NCBI RefSeq assembly: GCF_018129995.1
Contig: NZ_JAFCKS010000005.1
Span: forward strand, 124,001-188,000
Direction: 5' to 3'
DNA length: 64,000 nucleotides
Source: Bradyrhizobium sp. SZCCT0153
Lineage (GTDB): Bacteria > Pseudomonadota > Alphaproteobacteria > Rhizobiales > Xanthobacteraceae
Each line of letters begins with the position of its first letter. The first letter of the stretch is position 1. The position numbers and the translations under genes are program-made. Below the pieces are notes generated by a model. The model had not been told where the DNA came from. It searched no databases and saw nothing but the letters and a program-made list of their open reading frames with translations. Positions 8,709-17,427 of the stretch are shown here, in pieces.

Positions 8709-10226
8709 ATGGAAGCTTTCGGTCTCCTGCTTCACGGCTTCGCCGTCCTGCTGACGTGGAAGACGCTGCTGCTGATGATGGTCGGGCTGGTGCTCGGCAT
8801 CTTCGTCGGCGTGCTGCCCGGTCTCGGCGGCCCCAATGGCGTCGCGATCCTGCTGCCGCTCACCTTCACGATGGATCCGACCTCGGCGATCGTGATGCTG
8901 TCCTGCATCTACTGGGGGGCGCTGTTCGGCGGCGCGATCACCTCGATCCTGTTCAACATTCCGGGCGAGGCCTGGTCGGTCGCGACCACGTTCGACGGCT
9001 ATCCGATGGCGCAGCAGGGCAGGGCGGCGGAGGCGCTGACCGCGGCGTTCACGTCGTCCTTCATCGGCTCGCTGGTCGCGGTGCTCCTGATCACCTTCCT
9101 CGCGCCGATGATCTCGTCCTTTGCGCTGAAGTTCGGCCCGCCGGAGTTCTTCGCGGTTTATCTCCTCACCTTCTGCTCCTTCGTCGGCCTCGGGCGCGAG
9201 GCCAAGCACAAGACGGTCATCTCGATGTCGCTGGGGCTCCTGCTCGCAGGCATCGGCATGGACACCGTGTCGGGCAATCTGCGCATGACCTTCGGCTCGG
9301 CCGAGCTGCTCCGCGGCATCAACTTCCTCGTCGCCGTCATCGGCCTGTTCGGCATCAGCGAGATCCTGCTGACGATGGAGGAGCGCCTGGCGCTGCGCGG
9401 ACATGCCGCCAGCATCTCGCTGCGCGTCGTGCTGAGCGTGTGGAAGGACCTGCCGAAATACTGGGTGACGCTGCTGCGTTCCTCCTTCATCGGCTGCTGG
9501 CTCGGCATCACCCCGGGCGGCGCGATCGCGGCGTCCTTCATGGGCTATAACCTCGCCAAGCGCTTCTCGAAGGATCCCGAGAGCTTCGGCAAGGGCCGCA
9601 TCGAGGGCGTGTTCGCGCCCGAGACCGCGGCGCATGCCTCCGGCACCGCGGCGCTGCTGCCGATGCTGGCGCTCGGCATTCCCGGCTCCGGCACCGCAGC
9701 GATCCTGCTCGGCGGCCTGATGGTGTGGGGCCTCAATCCCGGCCCGCTGCTGTTCGTCGAGCACAAGGACTTCGTCTGGGGCCTGATCGCCTCGATGTAT
9801 CTCGGCAACGTCGTCGGCCTCGTGCTGGTGCTGACGACGGTGCCGATCTTCGCCTCGATCCTGCGCGTGCCGTTCGCCGCGGTGGCGCCGATGATCGTGG
9901 TCTCCTGCGCGATCGGCGCCTATGCGATCCAGAACGCGATGTTCGACATCTGGTTGATGCTCGGCTTCGGCGTCGTCGGCTACGTCTTCAAGAAGATCGG
10001 CATTCCGCTTGCGCCGTTCACCCTGGCGCTCGTGCTCGGCAACCGGGCCGAGGATGCCTTCCGCCTGTCGATGATCGGCTCCGGCGGCAACCTGAAGGTG
10101 TTCTGGTCGAACGGCCTGGTCGGCTCGATCACGACCCTGGCGATTGTGCTGCTGTTCTGGCCTGTGATCGACGCTTTGCTGTCCCGCGTCGGATTGTCGC
10201 AGGGGCCCAGGCCGGCGCCGCGGTAG
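8709..10226 (+). CDS. tctA: TctA-type large permease subunit
   Basis: A 505-residue permease with about 11-12 membrane segments. Both TctA signature blocks are present: GVLPGLGGPNGVAILLPL near the N terminus with FGGAITSILFNIPGE, and ALGIPGSGTAAILLGGL in the second half. The ATG at 8709 is chosen because MEAFGLLLHGFAVLLTWK is the usual N terminus. The frame stays open further upstream inside tctB, but that part is not membrane-like. Together with tctC and tctB it forms a sodium- or proton-driven carboxylate uptake system. Confidence 0.9.
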   Translation: MEAFGLLLHGFAVLLTWKTLLLMMVGLVLGIFVGVLPGLGGPNGVAILLPLTFTMDPTSAIVMLSCIYWGALFGGAITSILFNIPGEAWSVATTFDGYPMAQQGRAAEALTAAFTSSFIGSLVAVLLITFLAPMISSFALKFGPPEFFAVYLLTFCSFVGLGREAKHKTVISMSLGLLLAGIGMDTVSGNLRMTFGSAELLRGINFLVAVIGLFGISEILLTMEERLALRGHAASISLRVVLSVWKDLPKYWVTLLRSSFIGCWLGITPGGAIAASFMGYNLAKRFSKDPESFGKGRIEGVFAPETAAHASGTAALLPMLALGIPGSGTAAILLGGLMVWGLNPGPLLFVEHKDFVWGLIASMYLGNVVGLVLVLTTVPIFASILRVPFAAVAPMIVVSCAIGAYAIQNAMFDIWLMLGFGVVGYVFKKIGIPLAPFTLALVLGNRAEDAFRLSMIGSGGNLKVFWSNGLVGSITTLAIVLLFWPVIDALLSRVGLSQGPRPAPR

Positions 10227-10385
10227 GCGGAAATCCTCTCTGGAGTCAGACCTATAGGCGCCATGTCGTCCTGGTCCTAGGTATGACACACCCAGATTGT
10301 TTCCGGTTGTTGCTGCCCCGGCACAGCCCTTGAGCGCCCCCCAGCTTATGTTTTCATCACGAATTTGTGCGGAAAGGGAATTTTC

Positions 10386-11258
10386 ATGAAGCGGATCGTG
10401 ATTGGACTGGCAGCGGCGATGTCGCTGTTCGCGACGGGTGCAATGGCTGCTGACCTGGCGGCAAGGCCCTATGTGAAGGCTCCGGTCATGGTCGATCCGG
10501 TCTGGAGCTGGACCGGGTTCTACGTCGGCGGCAATGGCGGCTATAGCTGGGGCCGTTCAAGCACCGACGTCTCCTATTTCAGCCCGGTAACCGGCCTTCC
10601 GATCGCGCCTCCCGCCGGCTCGATCACCAATGCCTCGTTCGACATGAACGGCGGCATCGCGGGCGGCCAGGCCGGCTACAACTGGCAGAGTTCGAACTGG
10701 GTGTTCGGCATCGAGGGTGACCTGCAGTGGTCGGGTGAGAAGGGCCGCGCCGGCTACTCCTGCGTCGGCACCGTCGCGCCCGCCGGCGGCGTCTGTCTTC
10801 CCGGCCTGACCTTCCTTCCCGCCGGCGGTCTGGCCGGTACGACCCTGACCGTCGATCAGAGCCTCCAGTGGTTCGGTACGCTCCGCGGCCGCGTCGGCAT
10901 CCTGGCAACCCCGAAGGTGCTGTTCTACGGCACCGGCGGTCTGGCCTTCGGCGAGATCAAGACCACGGGCACGATGACCGGGTTCAACGCCGCCGGCGTG
11001 CCGATCGGCTCTGTCGGCTCGAGCTCCACCACGCGCGCCGGCTGGACCGCCGGCGTGGGTATCGAAGGCAAGATCACCCAGAACTGGAGCGCCAAGCTCG
11101 AGTACCTCTACATGGATCTTGGCCGCTTCTCCTCCGGCCCGTTCACCTTGTCGCCCGCTTTGCCGATCAGCGCCAACGTGTCCTCGCACTTCACCGACCA
11201 CATCCTGCGCGCCGGTATCAACTATCAGTTCGCTGGTCCGGTGGTCGCCAGGTACTAA
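10386..11258 (+). CDS. Omp31/Omp25-like outer-membrane beta-barrel protein (first of a pair)
   Basis: A 290-residue barrel protein. The signal peptide MKRIVIGLAAAMSLFATGAMA is followed by ADLAARPYVKAP and VWSWTGFYVGGNGGYSWG, the usual start of this rhizobial porin-like family. It ends in FAGPVVARY, with a terminal aromatic residue as required for barrel assembly. The ATG at 10386 has GGAAAGGGA eight bases upstream. A second family member follows at 11696. Each has its own terminator, so they are separate transcription units. Likely an abundant surface protein of the LomR/Omp25 type rather than a solute-specific porin. Confidence 0.88.
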   Translation: MKRIVIGLAAAMSLFATGAMAADLAARPYVKAPVMVDPVWSWTGFYVGGNGGYSWGRSSTDVSYFSPVTGLPIAPPAGSITNASFDMNGGIAGGQAGYNWQSSNWVFGIEGDLQWSGEKGRAGYSCVGTVAPAGGVCLPGLTFLPAGGLAGTTLTVDQSLQWFGTLRGRVGILATPKVLFYGTGGLAFGEIKTTGTMTGFNAAGVPIGSVGSSSTTRAGWTAGVGIEGKITQNWSAKLEYLYMDLGRFSSGPFTLSPALPISANVSSHFTDHILRAGINYQFAGPVVARY

Positions 11259-11283
11259 GATCAACAAAGGCGTCTACAAGAAG

Positions 11284-11309
11284 CAAAGCCCGGCTCGCGC
11301 CGGGCTTTG
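11284..11309 (+). terminator. intrinsic terminator after the first porin gene
   Basis: An 11-base perfect stem, CAAAGCCCGGC with GCCGGGCTTTG, closes the loop TCGC. It lies 25 bases after the stop codon; the T-run is short. Confidence 0.8.
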
Positions 11310-11695
11310 TCGTTTCTGTCCTGATTTCCGGAAATGGCGCAGGGCCGACGATCGGACGACGCGACCGATCTGTTGCGACCCTGCCACGCCCGCAGCTTCA
11401 TTTGCGCTGATCGGAAGGCCGCAGCTGTCCGGATCGAGCGCCTTGCGGTGCCATCGCGTCATTTCGCAAAATTCATCTCCGCACCAAAACCCGCTGAAAC
11501 AATGGTGATTTCGCGATCACGCGAATTGCCCGCGCCTGCTTCGCGCAGGCGATCGCGGACCTGCATCCTGCAAACGACTGACCTTCGTTCGCACGACGCG
11601 GAGCGATGCGCTCTTCCCTAGTGTCGCCGCACTGAATCGCCGGCGCATCTTGCGCGCAGGCGAACAGGCAACGCCGTTTGTCGAGGGAAGAATTG
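11310..11695. other. gap between the two porin genes
   Basis: This stretch shows no convincing gene. Small reading frames here lack ribosome sites and family features. GCGATCACGCG and GCCTGCTTCGCGCAGGC form short palindromes near 11513-11560. The promoter of the second porin gene should lie here. Confidence 0.4.
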
Positions 11696-12586
11696 ATGAC
11701 ACGAACTTTGCTGCTTGCGGCCGCGGTCGGAATGCTGCTCGCGCCGCCCGCCCTTGCCGCCGATCTCGCGGTGCCGCACATCCATACCAAGGCGCCGCCG
11801 GTGGCCGTCGATCCCGGCTACAATTGGAGCGGTTTCTATGCCGGCCTCAATGTCGGCTATGGCTGGGGCCGCTCGGCCACCAATGCGGACTTCATCGACA
11901 GCAGGGGCGGCACGCTGCTGAGCTCCGGCGCCGGCAAGTTCGATCTCAACGGCGTCATTGGCGGCGGACAGATCGGCTTTAATTGGCAGCGCGAGATGTT
12001 CGTGGTCGGCCTCGAGGCCGATTTCCAGGGTGGCGGCCAGAAGGGCAGTCTCGATGCGCTGTGCGCGGGCGCACCGGCCGGTTTGCAGGACGGCGTCTGC
12101 ACGCCGGGCCATCGCGGTGACAACACGTTCGATCCCGCGCTGCCTGTTGCGTTCAATCTCGCCCAGAAGCTGGACTGGTTCGGCACCGTCCGAGGCCGGC
12201 TTGGCGTCGCGGTGGCGCCGCGCGTGCTGTTCTACGGCACCGGCGGTCTTGCCTATGGCCGCGTCTCCACCTCCGGCAGCGTGAGCGCGATCAATGTCGG
12301 CGGCTTCCCGGGCGCAGACGGCGGAACATTCACGCCGGTTTCGGCGAGCTTCAGCAACAGCACGACCAGACTCGGCTGGAGCGCGGGTGCCGGTATCGAA
12401 GGCGCCTTCGCCGACAATTGGAGCGCCAGGCTCGAATATCTCCATGTCGATCTCGGAACCGTCTCGGGCTCGTTTGCGACCCCCGTGATCGCGCTCAGCG
12501 GCGCGCCTCTGGTGGTCGGTTATCGCTCGCATGTCACCGACAACATCCTGCGCTTCGGCGTGAACTACCGCTTCAGCGGCACGTGA
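11696..12586 (+). CDS. Omp31/Omp25-like outer-membrane beta-barrel protein (second of a pair)
   Basis: A 296-residue relative of the protein at 10386. Signal peptide MTRTLLLAAAVGMLLAPPALA is followed by ADLAVPHIHTKAPP and YNWSGFYAGLNVGYGWGRS. It shares the internal PRVLFYGTGGLAYG and NWSARLEYLHVDLG blocks with the first protein and ends in FGVNYRFSGT. GAGGGAAG lies five bases before the ATG at 11696, deciding the start over the in-frame TTG at 11678. The pair probably arose by tandem duplication, but the external loops have diverged. Confidence 0.88.
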   Translation: MTRTLLLAAAVGMLLAPPALAADLAVPHIHTKAPPVAVDPGYNWSGFYAGLNVGYGWGRSATNADFIDSRGGTLLSSGAGKFDLNGVIGGGQIGFNWQREMFVVGLEADFQGGGQKGSLDALCAGAPAGLQDGVCTPGHRGDNTFDPALPVAFNLAQKLDWFGTVRGRLGVAVAPRVLFYGTGGLAYGRVSTSGSVSAINVGGFPGADGGTFTPVSASFSNSTTRLGWSAGAGIEGAFADNWSARLEYLHVDLGTVSGSFATPVIALSGAPLVVGYRSHVTDNILRFGVNYRFSGT

Positions 12587-12613
12587 GAGCGGGCGCTGCT
12601 CCGCACATCAAAA

Positions 12614-12635
12614 AGCCCGGCGCAAGCGCCGGGCT
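12614..12635. terminator. bidirectional terminator between porin and CoA-transferase genes
   Basis: AGCCCGGCGC and GCGCCGGGCT form a stem flanked by AAAA on the left and a T-rich CTTTC on the right. It can serve both the plus-strand porin gene and the convergent minus-strand gene ending at 12663. Confidence 0.8.
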
Positions 12636-12662
12636 CTTTCGTTGGCGGCCTCGAGCGAGCGC

Positions 12663-13856
12663 TCACACCACTTTGGCGTCCCGGAGCCTGGCAATCTCCT
12701 CGGTGCCAAAGCCGAACTCCTTCAGCACCTCGTCGGTCTGCTCGCCGAATTCCGGCGGCCGCGCCACCATCCTGCTCGGCGTGCGCGACAGGGTCACGGG
12801 CTGGCCGACCAGGCGAATGTGGCGACCCTCGTCGTTTGGCACGTCCTGCGCGATGCCGAGATGCTTGACCTGCGCGTCCTCGAACATCTGGTCGATGGCA
12901 TAGATCGGTCCGCAGGGCACGCCGGCCTCGTTGAGCTCGCGGACCCAGGTGTCGGTCGATTTCGTCACGGTGCGCTTTTCGATCTCGGCGTTGAGCGCGT
13001 CGCGATTCTTGGAACGGGCAGGGGCCGTCGCGTAGTCGGGATGGCTGTAAAGCTCGGGCGCGCCGATCGCCTGTGCGCAACGCTCCCAGATCCGCCCGCC
13101 CGTGGTGGCGATGTTGATGTAGCCGTCCGAGGTCCTGAACACGCCGGTCGGGATACTGGTCGGGTGGTTGTTGCCGGCCTGCTTGGCGACCTCCTTCTCC
13201 ATCAGCCAGCGCGCGGCCTGGAAGTCGAGCATGAAGATCTGGGCCTGGAGCAGCGAAGTCTGCACCCACTGGCCCTTGCCCGAGACCTCGCGCTCCAGCA
13301 GCGCGGTGAGGATGCCCATGGCGCAAAACAGGCCGGCGGTGAGGTCGGCGACGGGAATGCCGACCCGCATCGGGCCTTCGCCCGGCGCGCCGGTGATCGA
13401 CATCAGCCCGCCCATGCCCTGCGCGATCTGATCAAAGCCCGGCCGCTTGTGATAGGGGCCGTCCTGGCCGAAGCCGGAGATGCTGCCATAGACGATGCCG
13501 GGGTTGATCTCGCGCAGGCTCTCATAGTCGATGCCGAGCTTCTTCTTCACGTCGGGCCGGAAATTCTCGACCACGACGTCGGCCTTGGCGGCGAGGCGCT
13601 TGAACACGGCAAGCCCGCGCTCGTCCTTCAGGTTCAGCGTCATCGCCCGCTTGTTGCGGTGCAGATTCTGGAAGTCGGAACCGCGCCGCGGCCCGCCCGG
13701 CTGCTCGCCGCCGGCATCCTCGGTCAGCGCATCGATCTTGATCACGCTGGCGCCCCAGTCCGCGAGCTGCCGCACGCAGGTGGGCCCGGAGCGGACGCGG
13801 GTCAAATCGAGCACGGTGAAGCGGGACAGGGCATCCGAGGCATGCGGGAAGGGCAT
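12663..13856 (-). CDS. CaiB/BaiF (class III) CoA-transferase
   Basis: A 397-residue class III CoA-transferase. The N-terminal FTVLDLTRVRSGPTCVRQLADWGA block binds CoA. The catalytic Asp is D171 in GIPVADLTAGL, aligned with D169 of formyl-CoA transferase. NLKDERGLAVFKRL and VENFRPDV are also family-typical. The start is placed at MPFPHASDAL, which has CGGAG upstream; an ATG 12 codons earlier has no ribosome site. Family members move CoA between carboxylic acids (for example formyl-CoA/oxalate, succinyl-CoA/mesaconate). The substrate cannot be told here, though nearby acyl-CoA and glyoxylate genes fit C2-C5 acid metabolism. Confidence 0.87.
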   Translation of the reverse strand: MPFPHASDALSRFTVLDLTRVRSGPTCVRQLADWGASVIKIDALTEDAGGEQPGGPRRGSDFQNLHRNKRAMTLNLKDERGLAVFKRLAAKADVVVENFRPDVKKKLGIDYESLREINPGIVYGSISGFGQDGPYHKRPGFDQIAQGMGGLMSITGAPGEGPMRVGIPVADLTAGLFCAMGILTALLEREVSGKGQWVQTSLLQAQIFMLDFQAARWLMEKEVAKQAGNNHPTSIPTGVFRTSDGYINIATTGGRIWERCAQAIGAPELYSHPDYATAPARSKNRDALNAEIEKRTVTKSTDTWVRELNEAGVPCGPIYAIDQMFEDAQVKHLGIAQDVPNDEGRHIRLVGQPVTLSRTPSRMVARPPEFGEQTDEVLKEFGFGTEEIARLRDAKVV

Positions 13857-13998
13857 CTTGAAAGGCTCCGGGACAGATTGCGGGCCTACCATAGTGCCGA
13901 AAGACCACGCGGCAAGGCATCCTGCGGCAGGTCTGGGCCGACGCGGATGCTGCCTGTCGAATGCAAGGCCTGACCGGGCTGCCGCGATGCGTGGCGGA

Positions 13999-14301
13999 TC
14001 AGCGCGACATTCGCTTCAGTTCGGCCCGTGCCTGCTCGGCCAGGGGGGAGTCGCCGTGACGTGCGATGAAGAGTTCGAACGCCTCCCGCGTTCCCTGCCG
14101 GCGGGCGGCTTCGTACTCCTCGGCGACGGCTGCGGAAGGATCGCGGGCCATCGGCATGGAGGCTGCGGGCCCCTGCTTGCCGCGCTCGTCCGCATTGGCT
14201 TTCCCCACCATGGCAGGCAGTCCTCCAGAGGATGAATGATCCGGCCCGGCGAGCGCCATCAGGGCGCCCAGCAGACCGGCGGCGAGCCGACATCGTTTCA
14301 T
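13999..14301 (-). CDS. small exported protein with TPR-like C terminus
   Basis: A 100-residue protein. The N terminus MKRCRLAAGLLGALMALAG is a signal peptide. The middle is low-complexity, and residues about 68-98 (YEAARRQGTREAFELFIARH and DSPLAEQARAEL) look like one TPR-type helical hairpin, similar to repeats next to caspase-like domains. Function unknown. It is divergent from the metalloprotease gene at 14506 across a 204-base gap. Confidence 0.6.
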   Translation of the reverse strand: MKRCRLAAGLLGALMALAGPDHSSSGGLPAMVGKANADERGKQGPAASMPMARDPSAAVAEEYEAARRQGTREAFELFIARHGDSPLAEQARAELKRMSR

Positions 14302-14353
14302 GATTCTTTTGCAGACCTCGCAGGTTTGCCGCCACCGGCATCCTTGTTTCTTG

Positions 14354-14371
14354 TCCCGTATGACTACGGGA
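14354..14371. promoter_or_regulatory. 7-bp inverted repeat in a divergent promoter region
   Basis: TCCCGTA and TACGGGA are separated by TGAC. The site sits between the small exported protein gene (minus) and the metalloprotease gene (plus), so it may be an operator. A TAGAAT hexamer at 14449-14454 could be a -10 element for the protease; no good -35 is evident. Confidence 0.3.
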
Positions 14372-14505
14372 TTTGATGGCTAACAGGACGTTTCGGAAGA
14401 ACTCCGGACGGCCTCGCCCAATTTAAACCAAACGTTCAACTCTCTAGCTAGAATCATCTGTTTAACGCCCTGAATCGGACGGGGCTTGCTGCTTCGGAGT
14501 TCCCT

Positions 14506-16881
14506 TTGGCAACCGCGGTCACGACCACCAGGACCAACAATGCTGACATCGACGGCCTGCTGTCGGGCATCAAATGGTCGGGCACGATCACCTACAGCTT
14601 TCCCGACGCTTCCAGCGATTACGCCAATCCGTATACCGGAGGCAGCAGCGAGCCGACGACATCGGGCTTTGCCTCGGCGCCCACCCAGATGCAGGCGGCG
14701 ATCAATTACGCGATCGGATTGATCCTCGGCTACACCAACGCCAGCATCCAGTACGCCGGGACGAACGGCGCCGACATCATGATCGCGCAGTCGCCGGCGG
14801 CCAACCCGACCTCCTACGCCTATTACCCCGGCAACTACGCCTCCGGCGGCGACATCTGGTTCGGAACCCAGTACAACTATTCGCTTGCCGCGCTCGGCAA
14901 TTACTATTTCACGACCGCGCTGCACGAGCTTGGACACGCCCTCGGCCTCAAGCACAGCCAGGAAACGGGCGGCGTCGCCAACGTCGCCGTGCCGAGCGCG
15001 CACGACGACAGCGAATACACCGTCATGAGCTATCGCAGCTATGTCGGTGCTTCGACGACCAGCGGCTACACCAACGAAGCCTATGGATATCCGCAGACCT
15101 ACATGGCCAACGATATCCTCGCGCTGCAGACGATGTACGGCGCGAACTACACGACCCAGGGCGGGACCACCGTTTATACCTGGAGCGCGACCACGGGGCA
15201 GGAGTTCATCAACGGCGTTGGCCAGCCGGCCGACAATGGCGGTGCCGGTGGCTCGGCCAATCGCATCTACGAGACGATCTGGGACGGCGGCGGCGTCGAT
15301 ACCTACGACCTGTCGAACTACACGACGAACCTGAGCATCAACCTCAATCCGGGTGCGTCGTCCGTGTTCTCGTCGGTTCAACTGGCCAATCTCGGCAATG
15401 GCCATTACGCCTCGGGCAACGTCTACAATGCCTATCTCTACAACAGCGACGCGCGTTCCTACATCGACAACGCCATCGGCGGTTCCGGCAACGACACCAT
15501 CGTCGGCAACGCCATCGCCAACGCGCTGAACGGCGGCAACGGCAACGATACGCTGACCGGCGGCGGCGGCAACGACACGCTGACCGGCGGATCGGGCTCG
15601 GACAAGGCGGTGTATTCGGGCAATTACGCGAACTACAGCTTCGCCTACAATTCCGGCTCGCAGACCTTTACGGTCACCGACCAGCGTTCCGGCTCGCCCG
15701 ATGGCACCGATACCGTCACCGGGATCGAGTCCTTCCAATTTGCAGACCAGACGATGTCGAGCGCGGCTCTGACGAGCCTGCTCAGCCCCGTCGTGGTCGA
15801 ATCCTTCGGTGCGACCAGCCTGGTGGTGGAGAACAACAACTACCATCTCAATCCCGTTTCGGGTGGGGATGGTCCCGTACTGAAATACGGCGGTCCGGCG
15901 GTCACGGTCGGTCAGTTCGGCAGTTGGACATTCATCGGCGCAGAACAGACCGCCAGCGGCTTCGAAGTCGCGCTTCATCTGTCCGGTGCCGACCAGTACA
16001 CCGTCTGGAACACGGATACGAACGGCAACGTCAACGCGAATGCCGTGGGAGGGATTGTCTCGGGCTCGAGCTTTGCCTTCGAATCCCTCGAGACGAGCTT
16101 CCATCAGGATCTCAATGGCGACGGCACGATTGGCGTCCCAGGCACCGTGATCGAATCCTTCGGCGCGACCAGCTTGGTGGTGACGAACAACAATTACTAT
16201 CTGAATCCCGTTTCGGGTGGGACTGGTCCGGTATTGAAATACGGCGGCCCCGCGGTGACGGTCGGTCAGTTCGGCAGTTGGAGCTTCATTGGTGCAGAGC
16301 AGACCGCCAGCGGTTTCGAAGTCGCCCTTCATCTGCCCGGTGCCGACCAGTACACGGTCTGGAACACGGATACGAATGGCAACGTCAATGCCAATGCCGT
16401 GGGAGGGGTCGTGTCGGGCGCGAGTTCCGCACTGGAATCCCTCGAGACGAGCTTCCATCAGGATCTCAACGGCGACGGGACGATTGGAGTCCCTCCCAAC
16501 GTGATCGAATTCTTCGGCGCGACCAGCTTGGTGGTGACGAACAACAACTACTATCTGAACCCCGTTTCGGGTGGGACTGGTCCCGTACTGAAATACGGCG
16601 GCCCGGCGGTGACGGTCGGTCAGTTCGGCAGTTGGACTTTCATTGGCGCAGAACAGACCGCCAGCGGCTTCGAAGTCGCGCTCCATCTGCCCGGTACCGA
16701 CCAGTACACGGTCTGGAACACGGATACGAACGGCAACGTCATTGCCAATGCCGTGGGCGGGGTCGTCGCGGGCGCGAGCGCCGCCCTCGAATCTCTCGAG
16801 GCGAGTTTCCATCAGGATCTCAACGGCGATTCTTCAATGGGGGCTCCCTCGGCTGGTCTGGATTGGCATCTGACAGCGTGA
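14506..16881 (+). CDS. M10-type (serralysin-like) zinc metalloprotease with RTX block and three C-terminal repeats
   Basis: A 791-residue secreted protease. The zinc site HELGHALGLKH spans residues 140-150 (ligands H140, H144, H150; catalytic E141), with the Met-turn at M174 in TVMSYRSY. Residues about 322-372 hold four RTX nonapeptides (GGSGNDTI, GGNGNDTL, GGGGNDTL, GGSGSDKA). From residue 431 onwards three near-identical 118-residue modules follow, each ending in FHQDLNGD, an EF-hand/dockerin-like calcium loop. No signal peptide is present, as expected for type I secreted serralysins. The proposed start is TTG at 14506 with GGAG six bases upstream. No inhibitor or ABC exporter gene is adjacent. 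Confidence 0.88.
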   Translation: MATAVTTTRTNNADIDGLLSGIKWSGTITYSFPDASSDYANPYTGGSSEPTTSGFASAPTQMQAAINYAIGLILGYTNASIQYAGTNGADIMIAQSPAANPTSYAYYPGNYASGGDIWFGTQYNYSLAALGNYYFTTALHELGHALGLKHSQETGGVANVAVPSAHDDSEYTVMSYRSYVGASTTSGYTNEAYGYPQTYMANDILALQTMYGANYTTQGGTTVYTWSATTGQEFINGVGQPADNGGAGGSANRIYETIWDGGGVDTYDLSNYTTNLSINLNPGASSVFSSVQLANLGNGHYASGNVYNAYLYNSDARSYIDNAIGGSGNDTIVGNAIANALNGGNGNDTLTGGGGNDTLTGGSGSDKAVYSGNYANYSFAYNSGSQTFTVTDQRSGSPDGTDTVTGIESFQFADQTMSSAALTSLLSPVVVESFGATSLVVENNNYHLNPVSGGDGPVLKYGGPAVTVGQFGSWTFIGAEQTASGFEVALHLSGADQYTVWNTDTNGNVNANAVGGIVSGSSFAFESLETSFHQDLNGDGTIGVPGTVIESFGATSLVVTNNNYYLNPVSGGTGPVLKYGGPAVTVGQFGSWSFIGAEQTASGFEVALHLPGADQYTVWNTDTNGNVNANAVGGVVSGASSALESLETSFHQDLNGDGTIGVPPNVIEFFGATSLVVTNNNYYLNPVSGGTGPVLKYGGPAVTVGQFGSWTFIGAEQTASGFEVALHLPGTDQYTVWNTDTNGNVIANAVGGVVAGASAALESLEASFHQDLNGDSSMGAPSAGLDWHLTA
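15796..16845 (+). repeat. three tandem 354-bp coding repeats
   Basis: Units are 15796-16149, 16150-16503 and 16504-about 16845. Each encodes ESFGATSLVV, then GPVLKYGGPAVTVGQFGSW, FIGAEQTASGFEVALHL, QYTVWNTDTNGNV and FHQDLNGD. Long blocks are identical at the DNA level, indicating recent duplication or ongoing gene conversion. Confidence 0.92.
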
Positions 16882-17427
16882 CTGCTTTCCCGGCAGCCAA
16901 CGGAGTGCAATCCCGCCCCGGCCGTCATGACCGTTTCATGCTCGGCTGACGGCGCGGCCCTCCTCGCGTCGAATCGGCGCAGACCCGGCGTGGGCCTTTC
17001 CGTCACAACTTGGGTGTAACGTCGCGATCAGTGGGACATGGAGGATAATTTTTCGCGACCCGCTGATCCTCATTGTCTTCAATCCCGCGCCTGCACTATG
17101 CTCGCGACGGCGAAGGCAAGTTTAAGAGTAAAAAAAAGCGCGTCAAAATTGAACCTTGTCTGACCCGGCGCGACCACTAGAAAGCCTGCGGTGCATCACG
17201 CAACGGTTGCGTGACGAAATGCCGACAAAGTCCGTTTCCGCTTTTCCAAATAGCGTTGCGTATCGAGCCATTTAGACCACGAAAGCCTATTGCGGACGCC
17301 GAAAACGGCGGGGGAAGTTTCAGCGATATGTGAAAATGATGCGTGCACGCGCCAAGCGCGCGCTGCGGCAGCGAAGATTTGTGCATGGCAACAAGCTGAT
17401 ATCTCAGCTTCATCTCGGGAGGACGAA
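16882..17427. other. non-coding gap upstream of the beta-helix gene
   Basis: In 546 bases no gene is supported. The region includes an A-rich tract (17129-17138) and a perfect 9-base inverted repeat at 17196-17214. The gap probably carries the promoter of the gene at 17428. Confidence 0.45.
17196..17214. promoter_or_regulatory. perfect 9-bp inverted repeat, candidate operator
   Basis: TCACGCAAC and GTTGCGTGA flank a single G. Near-perfect dyads of this size are typical of dimeric regulators such as TetR, GntR or LacI types. The site is about 214 bases before the beta-helix gene. No regulator gene lies next to it. Confidence 0.45.

Noticed and set aside
8694-10289. Long minus-strand frame opposite tctA
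   Set aside because: His/Gln/Arg-rich low-complexity translation, typical of antisense to a high-GC membrane protein gene.
14380-16812. Long minus-strand frame with internal repeats opposite the metalloprotease
   Set aside because: Its repeats only reflect the 354-base repeats of the real gene; no ribosome site or domain.
15796-16845. CRISPR array, suggested by regular repeats
   Set aside because: Repeat units are 354 bases, directly adjacent and coding in frame; there are no spacers and no cas genes.
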